The position numbers and the translations under genes are program-made. Positions 17,701 to 29,700 of a stretch of DNA of 64,000 bases are shown here, piece after piece. Numbering within the stretch: the stretch's first letter is position 1; the number at the start of each line of letters is the position of its first letter. The notes under the pieces were generated by a model, which saw nothing but the letters and a program-made list of their open reading frames with translations, did no database searches and was not told the origin of the DNA. The stretch is taken from positions 32,118,894-32,182,893 of the forward strand of contig OZ007575.1 in NCBI GenBank assembly GCA_963931925.1, read 5' to 3'. Source of the DNA: Onchidella celtica (lineage: Eukaryota; Mollusca; Gastropoda; Systellommatophora; Onchidiidae).

Positions 17701-20700
17701 TGACGATGATAATGCTGTCACCAAATTATCAAATGCTGTCTGACACTCAGACGTCCACTGGACCTTATCGGGTTGTCCCTTCTTAGTAAGGTCAGTAAGA
17801 GAAGATGACAAGGAGGAAAAATTTGGAATGAACTTTCTGTAATAATTTAAAATTCCCACTAAGCTTCTGACTTGTTTCTTTGTTTTAGGGATTTGCAACC
17901 CTACTAATTTGTCAATTTTTGTTACTTCAGGTCTCTGAACACCTCTACCCACGATATGTCCTAAGAATACTATCTCTGGACATGCCAAATCCATCTTTGC
18001 GGGTTTAGCAGTTAACCCAAAATGACGTAATCGTTTAAAAATTACTGTTAGTGTCTGAATATGATCAGACCATGTCGACGTATGACATGCTATATCGTCA
18101 AAGAATGACACGACATTAGGTATGTCCTTCAACACTAGTCTCATTAATCGTGCAAACGTCGCTGGCGCGTTTACCAACCCAAACGGCATGACCTTAAATT
18201 GGAATAATCCAATGGGCGTTTGGAACGCCGTGTATTGTTTAGACTCCTCAGTAAGAGGGATTTCCCAATAACCTTTCGTTAAATCTATCTTGGAAAACCA
18301 CGTGGACCCGGCCAATGAAGCTATTAATTCCTCCTGAAACGGGATAGGCTCCCTATCGCCTACCGTAATAGTGTTCAATCTTCGAAAATCAATACAGAAC
18401 CGCACCGATCCATCAAGTTTTTTCACGAGGACGATGGGTGATGAATACGGCCATGTTGATGGTTCTATCACATCTAACTTCAACATTGACTCAACTTCCT
18501 TTATAACTCTATCTCTCGAAGAAAAAGGCAGCGGATAAGGTCTAAGAAATACTGGCTTATCCGAACTCAACTTTATTTGGTGCTGGATCACGGTCGTGCG
18601 ACCCGGCAAATCCGTAATAACATCCGGGAATGACGCTAACAGGGTCTTAAGTTCCCTACTCCTTGAACTCGTAAGGTCAGGGTTAATTTTTACGTCCCTG
18701 TAACCTTGTGTCGGAGTTAACTCCGGCAATTGAATTTGCAACTCTTGCTGTGCCTCGGTGTCGCTTACGTCACAGTCCGACTGGTCTACGACCCCCGTAC
18801 AAGCAATAGAGAAGACAGTCTCCTCTGGTTTCGTCTGTGCACACAGATACTCTGGTCTCTCATAAAATCTCTGTAGCATATTAACATGGAAAACCTTACT
18901 CGCTCCATCAATGTGGATAGCGTAATCTACCTTTGAAACAACTCGCTCAATAACATAAGGACCTTTCCATGTCATCAATAACTTATTATGGTCCGTAGGT
19001 AATAACAATAGGACCTTGTCTCCTGGCTTAAAAATTCTCAGTTTGGATCCTCTATCTTTATAGGCTTTTGCTCTTTTCGAAGCGATACTAGAAGCTTCTT
19101 CTGCTATAGTGCGCGCTGAAGATAATCTTTCTCTTAAATCAACAAGGTACTGAAACACCGAAATCTGCTCATCGTCTCCCGATGATGGCGACGTCATCAT
19201 GTCCCGAAGAACATCAGTTGGGCCCCTAGGACTACGACCATAGATCATTTCAAACGGCGAGAATCCCGTTGACTCCTGCCGTACCTCTCTGTACGCGAAT
19301 AATACTGCAGGGATATATCTATCCCAATCTTTAGGGCGATCAGCAGCTACCTTACGCAGCATAGACTTTAACGTCGAGTTCAATCTCTCGCACATGCCAT
19401 TAGCCTGCGGATGATAAGGGGTGATAGTGATGGGTTGTATGCTGAATAAGCGAAACAATTCCCTCATCATATCCGAAGTAAATTGCGCGCCCCTATCAGA
19501 CAAAATTTGTTCTGGTATTCCTACCTTAGCGAAAATTGCAAACAACGCTTCCGCGACTGCCTCAGACGTTATGGTCCGCAGAGGAACCGCCTCTGGCCAT
19601 CTCGTAGCATTACATATGACCGTTAAGAAAAATCGATTCCCCCTATCGGTCGCTGGGTGAATGGGGCCAACAAGGTCTATCGAAACCTTTTTAAACGGTT
19701 CCGAGACCGTGGGGATCTTTTGAAGAGGAGCCTGGGGTGTACGACCCTTATGCGTCGTCTTTTGGCACGCACTGCACGTCTTACAATAGACTTGTACATC
19801 TCTGTGGATCGATGGCCAGTAAAAATTTTTAAGAACCCTTTCTTTGGTTCTAGCTATCCCCATATGACCCGCTAATGGGACATCATGTGCCAAATGCAAT
19901 ACTGTTGCGATCAGCAACGCTGGCACAACGACCTGCTTTAAAATGGAGGCTACCGTTACATACTTACGGAACAGAATGCCCGCCTGAACAACAAAGGAAG
20001 ACGAGCCGTTCTTATATTTCCTCGTTTTCTCGGTTCGCGCTTCCCCAAAACATGGGTTTAATGATGGATCCTCCCTTGGTAATCTCGCCAAGCGCTCTGG
20101 CGTGATATCTAGGTTGACCGCTGGCGTCGCCAAAGGTCTAATCTTATCCTTATCAGCTACCTGTCGACGTGTTTCGACCGCGGCACAAAAGTCAATACCT
20201 TTTGATTGCGACCATGCCTGCACATTCTCCTCGGAAGGGGAAACTACCCGTGATACATTACCAATGATGAGCTGGGCGCCTGGAAAACAACCAACGACTG
20301 CTTCGACTTCCCCGCTAAGGAAAGGTGTATCTATCACTATTCTTGCCATGGGTAATTTCTCTATGGCCCCCGAAAATTGGATGCACGGGACAGTCTCACC
20401 TGTAAGCTGTGAATCCCGAATGCAGTCCCTATGCACTCCCACAACGGTAGATCCTGTATCTCGTAAAACCGAGACCGGTTCGTCCCCAACAAACCCCGGA
20501 TAAACCCTAAGACCACCTCCTGTATGACATGAATTTATAACGGGGATCTTTCTCCCACAAGGTAAAACACCGGAAGATAATATAACTTCTCACAACTGGG
20601 ACACTTAGAATACTGTCCGCCTCCGTTGTCCGATGTAACACACGCAGCCGCATGATGAAATTTATTAGGGGAACATGGACTGGAGCTACTGTCCGCGTTC

Positions 20701-23700
20701 GCCGCTATCCTACCTGCAGGGCAATTCACGCTGATGTGATCTGCTCTTCCGCAGTTCCAGCACTTCGCGGCCCTACACTCGCGTGAAAAGTGACCCACGC
20801 GTCCGCAAGTCCAACACTCCGCTCCCTGTGCTGCACTAGGCCTGGGTCCCCGTGACCCATCGCGACCGGAACTAAAGTCCCTATGCCGTCGGTCATCGGC
20901 AAAGGTCACAAATCGCCCCCGGCCATTACCGCGACCTAGCCCTCCTGCTCGGTCAAACTTACCGGATCCATATGCAGGTGATTGGTGATAGCCCCTACGC
21001 TGCCCCTGGGCTTGCCCACTATAGGCACCACGCTGACGCGACCTGTCTTTATGTCCTGTCGGCGACCCCTCGACAACGGCGACGTACCCAGCATCTTGGA
21101 CGTACGCCCTCGCCACTGGTTTGGACGGATGTGCCGTACGGTATGCTTCCGCCAACTTAGACGCCTCCTGCACCGTCGCGGGTTCGTTTTCTTTCAGGAA
21201 AGCCACCAGATCTTTATGGCACGACGCGTACAGCTGGTCACGGATCATTAGGTCTTTTAATTTAGTAAAATCCGCGCCAACATGCGCCAAGTCTACCCAG
21301 TTCGCGAAATATTCCGTCAATCCCGCGACGAAGGCAGCAAAGTCCTCCCTGGTATCCGCACGTGCTCGCCTAAACTGCTCCCGGAAATATTCCTCGGTAC
21401 GCGCAAATCGGCGAAGCAGCAAAGCCTTCAGCTTATCGTAATCTTGCACGTCTTCGCGCTGTAGCTCTTTAAAGTAGGTTAACGCTCGCCCTTGCAATAG
21501 AGACGCCAGGTACGTGGACCATAATTCCTTATTTTCCCCCCATTGCAATTGTGCGTTCAGTTCGAACCTGTAAAGGAAGGCGTCTATGTCGTCCGTCCGG
21601 TCGTCGAACGTAGGGAGCTTAATCCTAACGCCACCTTTATTGTGTACCTGCCGCTCAACTGTTTCCGTTGGCGTATTCTTTTTGCTTTCTAATTCCGCAA
21701 TCTTTACTTGCGCCTCTATCTCCTTTAACTTTAACTCCCTCTCCTGCTCCTGAGCCTTGGCCTCTCTTTCCTGTTGCTTAAACTCCCTTTCCTGTTCCTT
21801 ATCCTTAGCCTCTCTTTCCTGTTGCTTAAACTCCCTTTCCTGTTCCTTATCCTTAGCCTCTCTTTCTTGTTGACGCTCTTGAGCCTCTTTTTCTCTCTCT
21901 CTATCTTTAGCACGCTCATCGCGCAAATCCGCCTGCTGTTCTTTAATCCAGCCGCGTAGCTCTTCTCCCTCAAGGCCAAGTTCCTTACCCAACTTCATTA
22001 ATTGTTGGAGTTCCGCCATTTCACAGATTTATGGTTATGGTATGTATTATGAAAACGGCTAACCTGTCGGTATGATCACTAACGACACGACCAGAGACCT
22101 GAGATCACACCAGATATAACAATACCCAATTGTCTCAAATACAATTCAGAAATTTACCTACTTCCTAACTAATTCTATATTCATTAAATGTATAGCACTA
22201 TTAATAATAAAAAAGAGTAGAAAAGACAAGAATAAGGAAATTCAGTAGAAGGACCACAAGTACGTCAAGGACAACGAACCAGACTAGGACAAAGACCTAA
22301 AAAAGAAAATATAATGGAAAAAAATGCAACCTAACTACGCCGATTACACTACAAGGTACGAACAAGAACAGAGTCTGAAAAAAAGAACGTATCTACAGAT
22401 AGGGAAGAAAGAGGGACAAGAGAATACGTCTTCCTGCAGAACAGAGAAGATATCGACGCTACAACTAAACAAAAATACAGGTCCCTATAGAACTGTTCAC
22501 TGTGATGAACGCGGTTCCAAGTTTAGCCCACCTCCCGAAGAGGACAAACCAAGTTCACCACAGCAAACCCGCGCCACCGCCCGTATAATCAATTACAACG
22601 AAAACAGAAAAACATCGGAAAAAGACAGAAGAACAGACAGCCCTCAATCCAGGCTACAAAATTTCAGTTTCACTTAACTTTCAGCCTTATGAGTTTAAGT
22701 CCTCCCCTTAATCGGAGCTCTGGCTGCTTGTCTCCTCAGGCTGCACGCACACACACTGTCTCTCTGAAAGTTTAAGTACACATTAGTACATATTTATAGC
22801 AATACATGCATCAATACATATTCATCAATATACATAAAACATATCATCATGAAATTTCCATTCATCCCACGAACAAAGACAGCACAAATTCCTACCACAA
22901 GATAAGTATTACGTGGACAAAACTAAAGTAACAAATGCCCACTGAAAAATACCTACTAACTAACTACAACTAAATATTACGAAAATGGACGAATCACAAC
23001 GGACGAGCCCCCAATGTCACAAATCCCAGACTGGGAGATGTAATAAGTATGACAGGACAACAATCACGAACGAACAAGTTTAACACTTAACAGAACAACC
23101 CATCAGACTCACACATTTATTAAACATAATTATACAAATAATAGCGCCATTACATACATTATATTATTGAAATTAACTGCCGTACAACGGCCTTATTCTC
23201 ACATGCACTCTTCCTCGGATCCACAACCCGGTAGTTACTTCCTAAAGGCACTTCGGCCTCAGCCTCTCCCCTCAGGGTCTTAATAGCACATTAATAATTC
23301 ACTGGCACCGCAGTCTCTCAACATCACCTTCCTATTGTCATACACCTTAGCATTCCACTAGCACCTCCGCAGGGCAATAACACATTATCATTTCAATAGC
23401 CCATCAACATGGCAATAGTACATTATCACATTCACGCTCATATCTACGTCCCTGTCCGTGGCCTGACTGCCACGACTTTATGTGCCTCTACTGTCCTGCA
23501 CTGACAGCCTCACTCTTGGCCTATGTGTGGCCCCCGGCCCTATGCTGGCCTATCACCGTAGGCGGCGCTCTTTGGCCCGACCTCGGCACCTACAAGAATA
23601 ACATTACATTGGTATAATGCCCTACCATTTCTATTCACTCCACCTCTCCTTACAACCCATGAAGCGTACACACAATAGTTCACCTTTCACTCACCAAACA

Positions 23701-26700
23701 TCTTACGGTAACACACCTCCATCGGAGTACATAATACTCACTCGTGCTACAAATCCATGAACTCACTTTCATCTATCGCTCATGGCGCACATTGCTATAT
23801 CCAATATCAAGGACTTCCACATTCCTCACATATACTTATTTACATCATGGTAATAGACGAATATAATATAATACATCAATCATAATTATCAATCAACGTT
23901 CTACCTACCAGTCATCACTGGAAAAACCACTCTCATCCGTCTTCCGACTGCTCCCCTTATGTTCGCCCGCTGGGCTCTTACTAGCGTCCGTTCAGTAGGA
24001 CCTTCTAACTTGCAGTGATAGTAATACAGCGCTTTCGCCTCATTCAGACCCCCCACTACTCACAACAGCACGCTTTAACTTACTTGTCTACGTGCGTTAA
24101 TTTTACTCTCCTCCTTTCCCCCCGTAATTATTAACCATCGCTCACTCCACTCGTGACATTCATTGCTTACCAACACTTGCACACCTCTTTGTATCTCGCT
24201 GATTTCATTTTATTAGTTTTTACTCATCCATTCACCCATCTTTAGGTGGTTGGTAGGTGGGCCTATGCGCTTCTAGTAGGGCCTCCTCCCGTCTCATCGT
24301 TCTGTTATATACTCTATTGTCTATTGTTTGCTTTGTGTTTACCACTATGTGACCCATATCGTATCGACCTGCTTTCTCCATACTCAACTTATAGTTATAC
24401 TCGTCCATCTCCAGAGGCCACCCCATAAAGTACGTGAAGAGTCCACGGGAAAAAACGGCTCTGTCACAAATTTCGTGTTCAGAGAAAATTAGAGTTTTAA
24501 ACCTTGACTGAGGTCTTTCTCTCCTAGACTACGTTAGTTTTAGATGACAAGTTTGGCGGACTGGGCCCATTTATATCAAAGATACTGAAGTAGGTTGTAC
24601 AATGGAATATTATGATGGCCAATAACCCATAATTTCTACATTGTGACTTAGCCCGTTTTTCCCGTGGATTTTTCACGTACGTTCGATTTTGCATTATTTG
24701 ACCCCAACCCCGCCCTTGCCCCCGTATGCTTTCTCACACGCTCTGCATTACCCTGTCCTTCTTTTGTATAAGTATACACTCTTTAGAACGATGAATATCC
24801 ATTTTAATGTCTCTGTTAATTAAGTCCAAAGGCGAGGAATGTGGAGGCGATTACAACCTATACGGAACATGTTCTTCATCGTTGACGTGCATGGTAGAGA
24901 ACAGAAACGACAGTGACGAAGTTATAGGGGCCGGTGGTGTATTTCGTCCTCCTGCCAAGGGAATTTGTGTGGATCCTCTGGGTGAGTGTGCTGAGGTGGA
25001 TGGAAACGGTAGGGTGGCTTGACGGGTGGATCGGTGAGTGGGTTGAAGAACCCATGGATTAAGTGTTTGAGCTGATATAATTATAAATGCATAGAGACAG
25101 ACAGATGAATGGATGGATGGATGGATAGACGGACGAGTTGGTAGATCGATGGATGGAAGGATGGATGGACTGGATGGATGGATCGATGGATGGATGGATG
25201 GAAGGGTGAATTGGAAAAAACCGGTACGCGAACAAATGTATGGCAAGGGGATGGGTGAATGAATGGATCTATGCTATGAATGGATGAAGGAGAACAAGAG
25301 AAGGCGTTGCAGATAATAGTGAGGATGTTGATGATTATGATGATGATAATGATGATGTTGCTGTCTGAGACTCACAGAATACAAAAGAGATCACAGCCAA
25401 TGTCTGAAGGAACTGAACTCGTACACCGTCTGGCTCAGTACCAACCTTGGTGACGGATGCGTCAGGAAACCTTCATGTACTCCTGATGGTGGGTAGTTTA
25501 TTGTTGCTGTTTACTCGTTATTGTTCTTGTTGTTGATGTTGTTGTTGTTTTTAGTAGCGGTGATTATGACAGTGATGACCGTCTGAATGAATGCTTTCAT
25601 CATCATCATCATCGCCCTTTCACCCTACTCAGCAGGTTATAGGCCACGAACGACAGCCTTCCATTTGTCTCTATCCTGGGCGATCCTTGACAACTCATTC
25701 CATGTGTAGCCACCTCTCTTCATATCCTCCTCCATGCCTCTCCTCCGTGTTGTTCGTGGCCTGCCCCTCTTCCTGTTTCCCTGTGGGTTCCAAAGCAGTG
25801 ACTTTCTTACTGTGCTATCCTGGGGCTTCCGTAGTGTGTGACCCAGCCATCGCCATCTGCGCAGTCCTATTTCGCTGGAGATGTTTCTCTGCTTTGTCCT
25901 TTCCCAGAGGTCCTTATTTCGAATAATATCCGGCCATCTTATCCTCAGAAGTCTCCTCAGACATGTATTGACGAAGGATTGCAGCCTCCTCAAACAGGTT
26001 TGGGAAGGTTTCCAGGTTTCGCAGCCATACAATAGGACAGATTTTACATTAGAGTTAAAGAGTTTGCATTTTGTAGCGGTGGAGATTCCACGGTCCTTCC
26101 AGACATTGTTCAGGGCTTTGAAAGCTGCTCTTGCCTTGGCTATCCTTACCTTTATGTCCCCCTCTGTTCCTCCTGTTTCATCCACAATGCTGCCTAAATA
26201 AGTGAAGCTGTTAACTACTTCCAAGGGGCTCCCGTTTACCGTTACTGGCTCTGTACTTGAAGTTTTTATCTTGAGGACTTTGGATTTCTCTGGGTGGATC
26301 CTAAGGCCAATGGATGCTGATAATTCCTCCAGGTCTGATGTTTTTGCTTGCATCTGTTGCTGGGTGTGTGACAGTAATGCTATATCATCAGCATAATCCA
26401 GGTCATCTAGCTGTTTCCATAGGGTCCACTGAATACCATTCTTCTTTCCAGATGTAGTTTCTTTCAGAAGCCAGTCCATAGCCAGGATGAACAAGAAAGG
26501 TGATAACAAGCAGCCCTGTCTAACTCCCGTTTTGACTCCAAAACTTTCTGTGAGTTTTCCTTCATGCAGTACCTTGCAGCTGGTGTTGTGATACATCTTT
26601 TCTATCAGGCTAACGATTTTTTGTGGTATACCATAATGTCTCATTATCTTCCCCAGAGCATTCCTATCAACGCTGTCAAAGGCTTTCCCATAATCAGTGA

Positions 26701-29700
26701 AGTTGATCAGCAGCGGTGAGTTCCATTCAATAGACTGTTCAATGATGATTCTAAGGGTGGCAATTTGATCAGTACAAGAACGGTGTTTTCGAAATCCTGC
26801 TTGTTCGTCTCTTAGCCTGTCATCTGCGGCCTCTTTGATTCTCTCCAGAAGTATCCTGTTGAAGACTTTTCCAGGTATAGACAGCAATGTGATGCCTCTG
26901 TAGTTGTTGCAGTTGCTCAGATCTCCCTTTTTTGGCAGTTTTAGTAGATGACCTTCTCTCCAGTCTTTGGGGAATTCCTCTTGGTTCCATACCTTGACGA
27001 ATAAGCCGTAGAGGATATCTACGGTGGTGTTGACATCTGCCTTCAGTGCTTCAGGTGGGATGAAGTAAGGACCTGCTGCTTTGTTAGAGTTGAGTGTTTT
27101 CACCGCTTTTGCAATTTCTTCCTTAGACGGGGGTTCACAACTGATGGGTAGGTCCGTGCTAGCTGGCTCTATATCAGGTAGGTTTTCTGGTGTTGGTCTG
27201 TTGAGTAGGGTTTCAAAATGTTCTTTCCATGTTCGCAATTGTGCCTCTTCCTCGAAAATAGTATTTCCATCAGTATCTTTGACCGATACCTCTGGGCTGT
27301 TCTTCTTACCTGACAGTATTCTTGTTACTTGGTGTAGTGTCCTCATATGTCCTTCCTGGGCCGCTTTCTCTGCTCTGCCTGCCATTTCTTGGATGTAGGT
27401 TTCTTTGTCCCTTTTTATACTCTTCTTGGCCTCCTTCGACGCGACGGAATACTCTTTCTGTGCTGCCTCCTTCTCAGCCCTGGTTCTGCTGTTGTTTACC
27501 TGTGCCTTCTTGGTTCTCCTCAGCTTGATTTTCTCCATTGATTCCTGGCTTATCCACTCTTTTTGTTTGAAGTTCTTCTCACCCAATACATCCTGACATG
27601 TAGTTGTGAAGACTTCCCTTAGCTGCTCCCAGTGAGTTTCTACATTTTCTTCAAGCAGCTCAAGAGGCTGGAATCTATTCTTGAGGGTTATCTGAAATTC
27701 TTCCTTCTTACCTGATTGTAGGAGATTCACCTGGAATTTGGGTCTCTTCGTGGCATTTGTTTTGGTATACCCTTTCAGCTTCAACTTCAAAGTTGCCAGA
27801 AGTAGGTGGTGGTCTGACGCAACATCTGCTCCTCTGAGTACTCTGACATTTTTGAGTGAGCGGCGGAATTTATGTGATATGCAAAGGTGATCAATCTGGT
27901 TTTCTGTAATACCATCCGGTGATCTCCAGGTAGCCTTGTGGATTCTTTTTTGTGGGAAGATTGTACCTCCGATGGTCAGTCTGTTCATAGAACACAGGTT
28001 TGCAAATCTCTCGCCGTTGTCATTCATTTCTCCCAGTCCATGCTTTCCCATAATTTCTTCATAGCCTGTGTTGTCAGCTCCAACCTTTGCATTGGCATCT
28101 CCCATAATGATGTTGACGTCTTTATTGGGCAAGCCATCAATTACTACTTGTAACCGGTTGTAGAAATCATCTTTGTCCTCCTCCTTTGCATCATTTGTAG
28201 GGGCATAAATCTGAATGTTGATGTTTATCCTCTTGTTTCTGGTTGAGAATGAGGCCATGATAATCCTTAGACCATGCGCTTCCCATCCCCGGAATGTTTT
28301 CCATCCCTGTTTGCTTATTATTATGGCAACTCCCTCAGTATGGGGTTCTTGATCTCTTCCTGAATAGAGGATTCTTTCTCCTGTTTGAAGACGTTTCTGT
28401 CCAGACTGTATCCAGCGGGATTCGCTGATTCCCAGTATGTGCAGCTTGTACCGTTGCATTTCCTTCACGATTTGGGCACACTTACCTGCCTCATACATGG
28501 TGCGGACATTCCACGACGCAATCCGGAGAGGTTTGTTTGATGAAGGAGGTCTCAGGCCAGTGGATTCCTCTCGGCTTTGTCCCCTGGCCATCATACGTTC
28601 TGTGCCAGAAGCTCCATCATCTCCCAAGGCGTTTGGTTCGCTAGTCGTACGTGTTTCTGTAACAGCTGTGTTTTTAGAGGGTGGAGTTGTTAGCCCCACG
28701 CCAAACCCCCAACCTGGAGGACCAGGTGGCTCTGTTTCAGGAGCCACTACCTATATCACCATTTAGTCGCCTTATACGACACGCTAGCATCACGTCAGTC
28801 CTATTCTTCTCAATGCCGGGAGCTGCACGGCTAGAATGAATGCTTTCCCAAATAACAAACCTTGGTCAATCCGATTTAACCCCCCCCCCCTCCTTTTTTT
28901 CCATGATCCGCAGTTTTGATGAGTTTTACGCGCGTTAACGGGCCGAAATTGCAGGTGCAATGGACGTGCGTAGTTTTAAAATACGAATCCTACCATTTCA
29001 TTGTGGGCATTTCCATACGACATGCAGAAAAATGCTCTATGGAAATGAAAAGTACCAACGACTGCTGTAAGACGCTTGCGTGGAATAAAATACGTTAGTA
29101 CAAAATACCCTCCGCGGAAAAAGGTATATATAGTGCGTCCGTCCGCGCAGCAGGAACAAAACTGAAGGACAGAACCCCTGCATCTTCAACAATGCTATTA
29201 TATGTGAGTGTGCATGAGAAAACCCACAATATGTCGCAAACATGACATTTTGAGTTCTGTAGGCATAATAAAAGATAAGACATTTCTGATAAATTGACGT
29301 CAGTGACCCCCTAAAACAAGATTTTCATAAAACGGCATTTAATCCTAAAAGTGGCAATAGCTAATTGACCCATTAATATTGGAGTGATTGCTGTTAGGAG
29401 ACCGTAGTCTAATAACTAAGCCGTTATAGAGATCATACTGAGTAGTGTTCATTGCTCATCTACAGTTTACCCTGGTAACATGCCACGGTCCCCTAAACAA
29501 CAGTCAAGTCGAAAGTTTTTGGATCTTGTTAGGAGACCGTAGTCTAATTACTAAGCCATTATAGAGATCATAGTGAGTAGTGTTCACTGCTCGTCTACAG
29601 CTTACCCTGTAACACGCCACGGTCCCCTAAGCAACAGCCAATTTGGAAGTTTGTATCGGACCCATATTTTCACTTCAAAGCCGTTTTTCTCAAAATCAGC

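Larger units (their letters stand above)
15772..24158 (-). mobile_element. Intact Gmr1-type Ty3 LTR retrotransposon
   Basis: An 8387-bp element on the minus strand, with a 5-bp target duplication TTCAT at 15767-15771 and 24159-24163. The 5' LTR is 23015-24158 and the 3' LTR 15772-16952. A primer-binding site, gag, pol and polypurine tract are all present with no stop or frameshift apart from the normal gag/pol frame change. The LTRs differ by about five substitutions plus one 37-bp duplication, so the insertion is recent. It lies antisense in intron 2 of the IGFBP-like gene. There is no envelope-like ORF between pol and the 3' LTR. Confidence 0.97.

Noticed and set aside
20535..20604. Classical slippery heptamer for gag-pol frameshift
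   Set aside because: The 70-base gag/pol overlap requires a -1 shift, but I saw no clear X-XXY-YYZ heptamer in the gag frame. The mechanism is left open.
19421..21464. Plus-strand frames opposite gag and pol
   Set aside because: They are shadow frames of the intact minus-strand retrotransposon genes.
15772..24158. Endogenous retrovirus with envelope
   Set aside because: There is no ORF between the end of pol (17305) and the 3' LTR (16952). The element ends after RNase H, as in Ty3 retrotransposons.
25637..28766. Plus-strand frames opposite the LINE ORF
   Set aside because: They are shadows of the long minus-strand ORF, with no independent domains.
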